Part shown: in pieces, positions 5,677-12,189 of the stretch | Position numbering within the stretch: the first letter of the stretch is position 1 | Layout of the letters: the number at the start of each line of letters is the position of its first letter | Assembly (NCBI GenBank): GCA_964544635.1 | Contig: CAZJCK010000084.1 | Coordinates: forward strand, 1 to 12,189 | Direction of reading: 5' to 3' | DNA length: 12,189 bases | Source of the DNA: CAZJCK01 sp964544635 | GTDB lineage: Bacteria; Zixibacteria; MSB-5A5; GN15; FEB-12 | Notes under the pieces: generated by a model | Databases searched by the model: none | What the model was told of the DNA's origin: nothing | Seen by the model: only the letters and a program-made list of their open reading frames with translations | Program-made: the position numbers and the translations under genes

Positions 5677-8057
5677 TACGACTTCAACTTCACGATTGTC
5701 ACCCCGGCGCCCCCCTCGTTCCAGTTGCCCAGGCGGATCGACTCTACATCCGGATGACCGTGCAAATACTCCGACAGCGAACGGCGCAGCGCGCCCGTGC
5801 CTTTCCCGTGCACCACATACACCTGGCCCAGCCCGGCCACGATCGCGCGACCAAGATACTGCTCCAGCTTCTCGACGGCCTCTTCGACCGTAAGGCCGCG
5901 CAGGTGGACCTCCGGCGACTCGACGCTTTCGATCTCATGTTTGGTGCCGGTATGCACCGTCGCGCGGCGCGGGGAAGAGCCGTCCGCCGACGCTTCCTTC
6001 TTAAGATTTCGCAATTCAACCGTCGTGCTGATCGCTCCAATCCGTACCCGTGCCCGATCCCTGCCGATCAGCTCTTCAATCTCACCAGTCTTGTTGAACG
6101 AAATTACTGTCACTTTGTCACCCGGCTCGAAGACGTCGTGACGCACTTCTTTCGGCTTCTCTTTGAGCTTTGCCTGCTCGTCCGACAACTTCTCCGAGCG
6201 TTCACGTATCGAGTGGTGGAACTTTTTCAGCGACTCCTTTGATGCCTGAGACTCTCGAATCTCTGCCACCAATCGCTCGGTTTCGGCGCGCGTATCCTCG
6301 ACATACTTCAATGTCTCCGACAACGCCCGTTCCTTCTCCGTCTCGACATCCTTCCGCAACTTTTCCGACTGCGTACGGTAATACTTTTCGAGGTCTTTCG
6401 TCTTCTCGAGCCGTTCACCCAACTCCGCTTTGTCCTTGCGAACCTGCGCCAATTCCGTCTCGAGTGCGGATATCAGCTCGGTCAGCGACTTTTCACCCGT
6501 ACCGACAATCTGTGCCGCTTCGCCGCAGATAGACTGCGGCATACCCAGCCGTTCCGCAATCTCAATCGCGTACGACGATCCCGGCAGTCCGATCTGCAGA
6601 CGGTAGGTCGGCGCCAGCGTTTTGCGGTCGAACTCCAGCGACGCATTCTCGATCTCCGGATACTCCATCGCCAGCGTCTTCAACTCAGAGTAATGTGTTG
6701 TCGCCATCATCCGGCAGTTACTTTTCAACGAATGTACGATAATCGCCTGCGCCAGCGCCCCGCCCTCCTTGGGGTCGGTCCCGGCGCCAATCTCATCGAA
6801 CAGCAGCAGCGTACGGTTGTCCGCCGCGGTCAACCCCTTGATGATGTTCCTGATATGCGACGAAAACGTCGACAGCGACAACTCGATCGACTGCTCATCC
6901 CCGATATCCGCAAACACCTTGGTAAACGTTCCCACCACCGACTTCTCCGCCGCCGGAATCAAGAGGCCCGTCTGCGCCATCAATGCCAGCAGGCCGACCG
7001 TCTTTAGCGTGATCGTCTTACCACCCGTGTTCGGACCGGTGATCAAGAGCACGCGACGGTCATCATCGAGCGACAATGTCGTCGGCACCACTTTGGTCGG
7101 ATCGCCCAGCTGACGGATCAGCAGCGGGTGCCGCGCGTCGATCAATGACAACGTCGACTCACCCACTATCTGCGGTCGCAGCGCTCGCACCTCAGCCGCG
7201 AACATCGCCACGGCGTGCATTCGGTCCAGTTCGCCGATGATCCGGATGTTCTCCATCAGCGCCGCCGAATGCTCCGCGATCTCCCTGGTCAAACCGACCA
7301 GGATCCGATGCACTTCCTGTTTCTCATCCTGCATCAACGAATTGATCTTGTTGTTCAGCTCAATAGTGCCGCTCGTCTCCACATACAACGTCGCCCCCGA
7401 CTGGCTGCGATCATGCAGGATCCCCATGTTGGTCTGAAACTGTCCCGACGGTACCGTGATCACGTACCGTCCATTGCGCTGGGTGACAACATCATCCTGG
7501 CGCCCCGCCTGGCGCGACTGCCCCGAAACTGTCCTTTCCAGCTGACTGATAATCCGTCGCCGACTGTCGCCCAGCTCACGGCGGATTCGCTTCAACTCCG
7601 GCGTGGCATTGTCCTGCACTTCGCCCTTGTCGTCGAACGTTCGCGAAATCCGCTGCTGCAAGTCGGGGAAGAGGCGCAGGCCGCTCAGGTACTCGTCGAT
7701 GATCGGATGCGACTCCCGGCTCTCCGGGTCGTACTTGGTCAGCGCCGACGACTCGGCCAGCAGCATCCCAATATGCATGATCTCCATCGCCTCGAGACAC
7801 CCCCCCTTGACTCGCGATCGCGACAACACCTCGCGCACATCCTCCTGCCGCGACAGCGGAAAGGCCGCCCCGAACTGGACCAGCTCCCGCATCTCGTCGT
7901 GCTCGTCCAGGCGACGGTTGATCACGGCGGTCTCGGTCGACGGTTCCAGCGCCTCGACCCTCTCGATTCCGTACGGCGTCAGGCACTTGCCCGCAATCGC
8001 CGCCATCAGCTTCGGGTACTCCAGCGTGTTCAGCGTATGTTGATCTATCGTACTCAT
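5676..8057 (-). CDS. mutS2: Endonuclease MutS2 / Smr-domain ATPase
   Basis: This 793-residue protein has normal MutS2 length and layout. A core/clamp region (1-330) is followed by Walker A GPNTGGKT (341-348), STFSSH (396-401), Walker B LLLFDE (417-422) with IGAGTDPKEG, and the ATTHYSELKTLA switch. A coiled coil (about 520-640), a small beta domain near GDKVTVI, and a C-terminal Smr domain (about 716-793) follow. MutS2 proteins suppress recombination and, in Bacillus subtilis, act on collided ribosomes. The Smr domain keeps HGKG (750-753), but the usual LDLR nuclease motif reads VHLR (717-720), so Asp is replaced by His718. An in-frame TGA lies two codons before the ATG, so no longer form is possible. 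The start has no clear ribosome site. It leads the mutS2-dnaG-recN run. Confidence 0.96.
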   Translation of the reverse strand: MSTIDQHTLNTLEYPKLMAAIAGKCLTPYGIERVEALEPSTETAVINRRLDEHDEMRELVQFGAAFPLSRQEDVREVLSRSRVKGGCLEAMEIMHIGMLLAESSALTKYDPESRESHPIIDEYLSGLRLFPDLQQRISRTFDDKGEVQDNATPELKRIRRELGDSRRRIISQLERTVSGQSRQAGRQDDVVTQRNGRYVITVPSGQFQTNMGILHDRSQSGATLYVETSGTIELNNKINSLMQDEKQEVHRILVGLTREIAEHSAALMENIRIIGELDRMHAVAMFAAEVRALRPQIVGESTLSLIDARHPLLIRQLGDPTKVVPTTLSLDDDRRVLLITGPNTGGKTITLKTVGLLALMAQTGLLIPAAEKSVVGTFTKVFADIGDEQSIELSLSTFSSHIRNIIKGLTAADNRTLLLFDEIGAGTDPKEGGALAQAIIVHSLKSNCRMMATTHYSELKTLAMEYPEIENASLEFDRKTLAPTYRLQIGLPGSSYAIEIAERLGMPQSICGEAAQIVGTGEKSLTELISALETELAQVRKDKAELGERLEKTKDLEKYYRTQSEKLRKDVETEKERALSETLKYVEDTRAETERLVAEIRESQASKESLKKFHHSIRERSEKLSDEQAKLKEKPKEVRHDVFEPGDKVTVISFNKTGEIEELIGRDRARVRIGAISTTVELRNLKKEASADGSSPRRATVHTGTKHEIESVESPEVHLRGLTVEEAVEKLEQYLGRAIVAGLGQVYVVHGKGTGALRRSLSEYLHGHPDVESIRLGNWNEGGAGVTIVKLKS

Positions 8058-8123
8058 AATTCAAAGCCTGGCGCCTTACCGCCCGGGCCGGGTTACTTTG
8101 TCCTGCAACTCAATTCTTTGTAG

Positions 8124-8138
8124 CCCGCCGCTTGCGGG
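8124..8138. repeat. Short GC hairpin in the mutS2 leader
   Basis: CCCGC (8124-8128) pairs with GCGGG (8134-8138) around a 5-nt loop. It lies about 70 nt upstream of the mutS2 ATG, in the 181-nt gap between mutS2 and cvpA. It has no T-run. It may be chance in GC-rich DNA. I could not identify a mutS2 promoter in this gap. Confidence 0.3.
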
Positions 8139-8165
8139 GCGTGCAGTTTACTATTACGGCATACA

Positions 8166-8195
8166 AAAAAGCCGACCCGATCATTCGGGCCGGCT
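8166..8195 (-). terminator. Intrinsic terminator of cvpA
   Basis: On the minus strand, a 10-bp stem (8195-8186 with 8181-8172) encloses an ATGA loop and is followed directly by six T residues (8171-8166). The only imperfection is one G-U pair. It begins 44 nt after the cvpA stop and precedes mutS2. cvpA is therefore probably its own transcription unit, and mutS2 needs its own promoter between here and 8058, unless termination is partial. Confidence 0.88.
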
Positions 8196-8238
8196 CCAAT
8201 ATAGCGAGAAATTTTCGTTCGCGCAGTAACCTATACGG

Positions 8239-8874
8239 CTAACTCCCCAGCAGCCGATCAGGTCCGAAAAAACGCTCCATCTGGTACAGCGCCCGGTGGA
8301 CCTGCACCCGGTCCTCGTCCATAACCGTGCCGTCGGCCTGGCTCTCCGTTGCCAGCAGGGTACGCTCGATCTTCTGTATGAAATTGTACTGATCGGGCAG
8401 CAGTTTCGATGTCCCGTCGAACATGATCGGCAACGTCTTGGCCATGGTCGGGCCGAAAAACGAGGTCTCGAACGAGTCGTAGTACTTATCCGGCAGGGGC
8501 AGTAAGAAGGTCAGGAAGGTCACAAACGCCACCACCACCCAGCCGCGAACAAAGCCGATCAGGGCGCCGCCGACCTGGTCACGTTTCCCGGTGTTCTTCA
8601 AATTGGCCACCTTGTAGAACAGGTAGCCCAGCAGCTTGAAGCCGGCATAACAGATCGCCAAAAGCAGAATAAACGATATAAACGCCGAGATCAGGGGAGA
8701 GCCGCCCAGCTGCTCATGCACCCAGATGGCGAATTGATCGATATACCTGACCGATGCGATAATGGCCGCGAATACGACGATAAAGGCGATCGACTCACGG
8801 ATCAGCCCTTTCTTCGAGCCGATAATGACCGAGGCTAAAAGCATGATTATCAGGATGCCGTCTACCCAGTTCAT
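8239..8874 (-). CDS. cvpA: CvpA family membrane protein
   Basis: This 211-residue inner-membrane protein has four hydrophobic segments, about 3-20, 27-44, 60-86 and 102-126, and a soluble C-terminal tail of about 85 residues. CvpA-family marks are the N-terminal NWVDGILI, GSKKGLIRE (19-27), and RDQVGGALIGFVRGWVVV (98-115). The family is named after colicin V production in E. coli. Its general function is unclear but is linked to envelope integrity and secretion. The start is well set by AAGGAG (8887-8882) with 7-nt spacing. Neighbourhood with mutS2 is common in bacteria, and a terminator between them suggests separate transcription here. The long C-terminal tail varies between relatives and I recognise no domain in it. 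Confidence 0.9.
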   Translation of the reverse strand: MNWVDGILIIMLLASVIIGSKKGLIRESIAFIVVFAAIIASVRYIDQFAIWVHEQLGGSPLISAFISFILLLAICYAGFKLLGYLFYKVANLKNTGKRDQVGGALIGFVRGWVVVAFVTFLTFLLPLPDKYYDSFETSFFGPTMAKTLPIMFDGTSKLLPDQYNFIQKIERTLLATESQADGTVMDEDRVQVHRALYQMERFFGPDRLLGS

Positions 8875-8881
8875 ATACTCA

Positions 8882-8887
8882 CTCCTT
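8882..8887 (-). promoter_or_regulatory. Ribosome binding site of cvpA
   Basis: AAGGAG on the minus strand lies 7 nt before the cvpA ATG (8874-8872). It is the clearest ribosome site in the window and decides the cvpA start. By contrast mutS2, dnaG and recN have weak or no such sites. Confidence 0.8.
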
Positions 8888-9010
8888 GAGCTAAAAAACG
8901 TCCTCTGTTTGACCCAATCTCACCCGGCGGTTAAGTGATCTCAACTAAAAACTACTGCCGGATCTACCTTGTGTATCGACAGGGGAGAGGCCGCCCTTTA
9001 GCCCGAATGC

Positions 9011-9026
9011 GACCGGAATGCCGGTC
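9011..9026. repeat. Small hairpin flanked by GAATGC repeats
   Basis: GACCGG (9011-9016) and CCGGTC (9021-9026) pair perfectly around AATG. GAATGC flanks the hairpin on both sides and recurs once more near 9049. This gives a short degenerate series of GAATGC and ACTGG words over about 50 nt. It could be an operator or repeat remnant. No function is evident. Confidence 0.4.
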
Positions 9027-9085
9027 GAATGCCACTGGTATACGACTGGAATGCGATGAACTGCCCAAAACCGCCCCCTCACTGG

Positions 9086-9187
9086 TCATCCCGGCCAAGA
9101 TCTGCCGCCGTCCCGCCGAAGGCGGCCCCCTCACACGTCATCCCGGCCGCAGTCCGGCGGTAGCCGGACGGAGAGCCGGGACCCATC
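9086..9187. repeat. REP-like palindromic block (GTCATCCCGGC ... GCCGGGACCCATC type)
   Basis: GTCATCCCGGCC occurs twice (9086 and 9138). The second copy pairs its CCCGGC with GCCGGG near 9175-9180, ahead of ACCCATC. A perfect inner stem, GTCCGGC (9152-9158) with GCCGGAC (9163-9169), sits inside it. Ends of the form GTCATCCCGGC...GCCGGGACCCATC are a common intergenic repeat type in bacteria, parallel to the GTCATTCCCGC...ATCCAC units at 63-185. The first, unpaired half-copy suggests insertion or decay. Confidence 0.65.
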
Positions 9188-9205
9188 TTTTCTTGACCCG
9201 GGTAC

Positions 9206-9235
9206 CCCACTGCCCGGCAGCTGCCGGGCGGTGGG
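9206..9235. repeat. Long palindrome with potential to form a cruciform
   Basis: GCCCGGCAG (9212-9220) and CTGCCGGGC (9221-9229) form a perfect 18-bp palindrome with no spacer. CCCAC (9206-9210) and GTGGG (9231-9235) extend it, separated by one T-G mismatch. TTTCT follows on the plus strand, so it could resemble a terminator there. No plus-strand gene lies upstream, so it is more likely part of the repeat block. Confidence 0.65.
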
Positions 9236-9306
9236 TTTCTCTTCGTTCAATGCTGCGATACGCCCCCTATCATCAATCCGCGCCGTCCAAAAGCGGGCAT
9301 TCACAC

Positions 9307-9336
9307 TTGACACACCTATCCTTGCAGACCCATATT
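9307..9336 (+). promoter_or_regulatory. Candidate sigma-70-type promoter for the lipoprotein gene
   Basis: A perfect -35 TTGACA (9307-9312) is followed after 18 nt by CATATT (9331-9336), which matches 4 of 6 positions of TATAAT. It ends about 30 nt before the lipoprotein start and points towards it. It would serve the lipoprotein and probably the subtilase gene 30 nt beyond. This is a consensus match only. Confidence 0.4.
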
Positions 9337-9365
9337 GAGTAGAACTCAAACCGACGGGGGCCCGC

Positions 9366-10469
9366 TTGGGCTATAGACTCACTTTATGCATTTCATTTGT
9401 GGCTGTAATGCTGCTCATTACCGGATGCAGCGACGATAATTGCCCAACCTGTCCGTCCGAGCCGTCCACCGGAATCACCGTTTACTGGGCCGATCCGCGG
9501 ATTCCCGGCTGGGTCTACGCCTGGCACCTGGACCAACCCAACGCGCCCGACTCTTTTGCTGTACCGGTCTACACAACATATCACCTCGCTTGGTCTCCGG
9601 AAAACCGCGCCTTGTTGGTGTCCGACGGTCAATCGGAGATTACCGCCTACGCCGTCGACGATGCTACCGTCGTTACTCGATTCGAGTTTGGCGGCAGCTT
9701 GGCCCCTTCTCCTGACGACCGGTTCATCGTGGTAGAAGGGGATTCTACCTGGTTCCTGGACAATTCAACACTCACGGTGATTGCTGCAGACACTCTGCCA
9801 TGTCGCGCCGGCTCTTTCAATTCGACCTCAATGACCTATACCGCCATAGCCTATGACACATTGGTCGTGGAATACACCATCGACTCAACAGTTACGCGGA
9901 CTCGCACCATTGATTTCGGTTGGTTCGAACCGCTGCGATACATACTGCCCGACGAATCGAGCGACTATTTGCTGGCGGTAACCCGCCCCCAGAGTAGCGA
10001 CTATGGCGGAGATTTGTTCCAGATTCATGCCGACAGTACTGTCGCACACTATCGCGGTCTGCTGCGAAACCCCCAGGCCATAGTTGCGCCTGCTCCGGGA
10101 CTCAACAAATGGCTCCTCACCGATCCTTTCCTTCCTGGTATACCTGCGCAAGTGTACCGGGGTTATGTGCAGGAGATCGAAATCGGTGTTCTCGGTTCTT
10201 TCTTCGCGATTACCACGGCAATTCCCCCGTACGGATTCGTCGATAGTGTCACTCCGGCCGACAGTTTTCTCTCGAATCCAGCTTATCCGGAACGGGGATC
10301 AAGCGATTCCCTGATCGCCATCGGCAACGGTCCCGGCCACACCGCCGGCGTCTTGCTGTTGGATAAAGTTGATGGCTTGTATGTCGGATACAATTTCCAG
10401 TCCTTTGACAGTTTGGCAGACGATCTTGTTAACACGTCAGCAGTTACGACATTCGTAGATGAGAATTGA
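9366..10469 (+). CDS. Secreted lipoprotein with beta-propeller-like repeats
   Basis: This 367-residue protein begins at a TTG. An in-frame TGA at 9336-9338, with no ATG before the signal peptide, leaves few other starts; a G-rich stretch lies 6 nt upstream. Residues 1-20 form a lipoprotein signal peptide with lipobox ITG-Cys21. Right after it comes CSDDNCPTCP, giving a CxxC (Cys26, Cys29) near the membrane anchor. The mature part has several blade-like segments, such as HLAWSPENRALLVSDG and LAPSPDDRFIVVEGD, that recall WD40/TolB-type propellers. I cannot assign a family. It is probably exported and anchored to a membrane facing the periplasm or outside. The subtilase gene begins 30 nt downstream on the same strand, so the two are likely co-transcribed. 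Whether the lipoprotein binds or is cut by the protease is unknown. Confidence 0.75.
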   Translation: MGYRLTLCISFVAVMLLITGCSDDNCPTCPSEPSTGITVYWADPRIPGWVYAWHLDQPNAPDSFAVPVYTTYHLAWSPENRALLVSDGQSEITAYAVDDATVVTRFEFGGSLAPSPDDRFIVVEGDSTWFLDNSTLTVIAADTLPCRAGSFNSTSMTYTAIAYDTLVVEYTIDSTVTRTRTIDFGWFEPLRYILPDESSDYLLAVTRPQSSDYGGDLFQIHADSTVAHYRGLLRNPQAIVAPAPGLNKWLLTDPFLPGIPAQVYRGYVQEIEIGVLGSFFAITTAIPPYGFVDSVTPADSFLSNPAYPERGSSDSLIAIGNGPGHTAGVLLLDKVDGLYVGYNFQSFDSLADDLVNTSAVTTFVDEN

Positions 10470-10499
10470 ACATCGAGTTAATTCTGGGAGTATTCGAAG

Positions 10500-12187
10500 A
10501 TGTTTAAGATCGTGTCATACTCAAGTATTCTTATCATGGCGGCGCTGTGCTTTCCCTCATCGGCTTCCAGTGCCGAGTTTTTTGCTCCAGTTAGAGTCTC
10601 CATCAACGGCGAGGAGCGAGTTTGGCCCGTTGATAGTTCCAAACTTTTGATCGCGTGGAAAGATACTACTGTCCATTGGGCAGAGGAGGGTTCATAGCAG
10701 CCGTGAGTGGTATCAAGCACTCTCAGCCCCACACTGCTACTCCACCTGGATACTTGCTATATTCTGTGGAGTCTGGAGCAAGTCATTCTGAGATCGAATT
10801 CGCACTTTCCGATTCTAGCCTTGTTCACGGAGCCTTGCCGTGTTTCCGATTTGGTCAAGCTGATAAACCTTCCTTTCCAATGGGCAATATTATATTTCGG
10901 CTGTCCGAGGGGGCCGGAATACGGGAAGACGTTTTCAGGCGCTTGGCCTCCCTCGGATTTGACACTCTCACAATTGAACAGCTTGACTTCGGCGACCGTC
11001 TGTCCGTACAACCAAGACAGTCACTATTACCCTCACTTTTCGAACTAGCAAGCCGACTCGACTCAATTCCGATGATAGAATGGGCATATCCAGACGTTGC
11101 GAATGTTGTGTCTAGCTTTTCGTACGTCGTTAACGATATATACTTTCGCAACAACCAGGAGCATGTGAAGGAAGTCTTGGGGTATTTGGCGGACTCAAAT
11201 AGCGGCGCATGGGAACTGACACTGGGTATTCCAGAAGTCCGGATTGCAGTAATAGATCAAGGTTTCGAGTGGCATGTCGAGTTTGACACTGCCTTGTGGC
11301 TTCCCGGTTGGGACTTTGTCGATGGTGATGCTGATCCATCTGCATGCGCTTCAGGTGGAGACGGCCACGGGGTTGCCGTTGCCGGTAACATCCATGCTCG
11401 CCACAATTACATTCCCCATGATCCTCCCTAATTACCTGACCAAGACAGGTCAATGGCGGGCGTTCGTCCTCGATGCTCCATAATCCCTGAAAGACTGTTT
11501 TCCGAATGCGATGGTCCTGTTCCCATGAGTAGAGTTGCATCTTCATTGTACTTTGCAGCAGCCATGAACGCATGGGTCGTTAATGCTTCTTGGGGAATTG
11601 AAAGTGACGCCGTAGTCCCGGATATGGAAGCTGCTCTGACTAACTTTCTTACAAACTCGCGGTCAGGTAGGGGCGGAATCGTAGTTGTGGCGATGGGAGC
11701 AGATTGGCTTGGCGGCGGAAGCCTAACCTGGCCGGCTACTAATGATTCGTGCCTGTCAGTTAACGGAATGAAGTTGGGGGGAAGCTATGACGCTCTTGTA
11801 TCTGTAACATCCCCTCACACTGATCTTGCGGCGCCACAACGACCTGCAGATAACGAGACACTAGTGAGCTTGGATAGAATGGGCGATAACGGCTATATTG
11901 ATAGCCAGAACACATGCATTGATGGAAGCCAAAGCTATACGTGCAGCTTCTACGGTACATCTGCTGCAGCCCCATTAGTCACTGGCTGTGTTGCACTCCT
12001 GCTATCTGAGGACAGTCTCTTGACGACAGGCCAAGTAGACAGCGTTCTTAAAGCTTCAGCTGTTAAAGAACTCAAGACGGATTCATTGGACATTTGGGAA
12101 CACAGCCATCAGTTCGGCTACGGCAGGGTAAATGCCGTTCGAGCGCTAAGCGCCCTGTGCCGCGAGCGTGTAAATATTTTTGTGTAA
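10500..12187 (+). pseudogene. S8 (subtilisin-like) serine protease gene, frame-disrupted
   Basis: Three frames join into one secreted subtilase. A signal peptide (1-25, cleaved after SSA) precedes a propeptide-like region, then the S8 domain. The breaks are at GGG 10688-10690 (one G too few), CCC 11426-11428 (one C too many), and AA 11452-11453 (one A too few). Restoring them yields a 562-residue protein ending at the TAA at 12185-12187. The triad is present: Asp253 in AVIDQG (codon 11255), His290 in GDGHGVAVAG (codon 11366), and Ser488 in YGTSAAAP (codon 11960). The oxyanion Asn usually found in 'AGND' is Ala401 (VAMGADW). Base composition is lower in GC than the repair genes by rough hand count. 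Either the gene is decaying or the sequence contains homopolymer errors. It may cleave exported proteins. An ATG after GGGAG sets the start. Confidence 0.85.
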
Positions 12188-12189
12188 GC

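Larger units (their letters stand above)
8875..9365. other. Divergent gene-free region with palindromes
   Basis: About 490 nt lie between the divergently oriented cvpA and lipoprotein genes. The cvpA ribosome site is at the left end and a candidate plus-strand promoter is at 9307-9336. Between them are a hairpin at 9011-9026, a nested palindromic block at 9086-9187, and a long perfect palindrome at 9206-9235. A plus-strand open frame crossing this region translates repeat DNA (RHPGRSPAVAGRRAGTH) and is not a convincing gene. Confidence 0.7.

Noticed and set aside
7215..8123. Plus-strand open frame of 302 codons opposite mutS2
   Set aside because: It is long, but antisense to a complete MutS2 with all motifs, and its own sequence resembles no domain.
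8917..8944. cvpA promoter TTGAGA, 16-nt gap, TGAGAT
   Set aside because: The -10 matches only 3 of 6 consensus positions, so it is not strong enough to list.
8935..9342. Plus-strand open frame of 135 codons between cvpA and the lipoprotein gene
   Set aside because: It reads through palindromic repeat blocks, giving peptides such as RHPGRSPAVAGRRAG. It has no ribosome site or recognisable domain.
10681..10700. Programmed ribosomal frameshift in the subtilase gene
   Set aside because: GAGGGTTC is not a slippery heptamer, I see no stop-proximal stimulatory structure, and two further breaks downstream would need separate events.

Overview
The window looks like a chromosomal segment of a Gram-negative-type bacterium. 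It carries a lipoprotein with a lipobox, a membrane-anchored anti-sigma factor, a c-type cytochrome remnant, and palindromic repeats in the gene-free stretches. Housekeeping genes look normal in length, intact, and fairly GC-rich. The mix of secreted subtilase, Cys-rich-start lipoprotein and REP-like repeats reminds me of candidate phyla such as Zixibacteria or other FCB-group relatives. That placement comes from memory of protein style, not a search, and is weak.

Layout. Positions 1-211 hold REP-like palindromes. Positions 212-513 (minus) hold a frameshifted, 5'-truncated cytochrome c remnant. Positions 578-1880 (minus) are a compact three-gene operon: ECF sigma factor, a two-TM anti-sigma-like membrane protein, and a YbjQ/UPF0145 protein. 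Positions 1881-2291 are gene-free and full of inverted and direct repeats. Positions 2292-8057 (minus) are a tightly coupled replication/repair cluster, mutS2-dnaG-recN, joined by TAATG and a 1-nt gap. cvpA (8239-8874, minus) lies upstream with its own intrinsic terminator. Positions 8875-9365 are a divergent gene-free region with more palindromes and a candidate promoter for the plus-strand genes. Positions 9366-10469 (plus) encode a secreted lipoprotein with beta-propeller-like features. Positions 10500-12187 (plus) hold an S8 subtilase gene broken by three single-base frame changes, each in a short homopolymer. Restoring them gives one 562-residue protein with a complete Asp/His/Ser triad but an unusual oxyanion position.

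How the genes relate. The sigma factor, anti-sigma-like protein and YbjQ protein are probably one envelope-to-transcription signalling unit. mutS2, dnaG and recN are probably co-translated and cover recombination or ribosome-linked quality control, priming and double-strand-break repair. The lipoprotein and subtilase are probably co-transcribed exported proteins of unknown role. I found no CRISPR array, integrase, transposase, rRNA or tRNA. I see no clearly novel system. The items most worth checking are the disrupted subtilase, the variant Smr motif of MutS2, and the repeat families.
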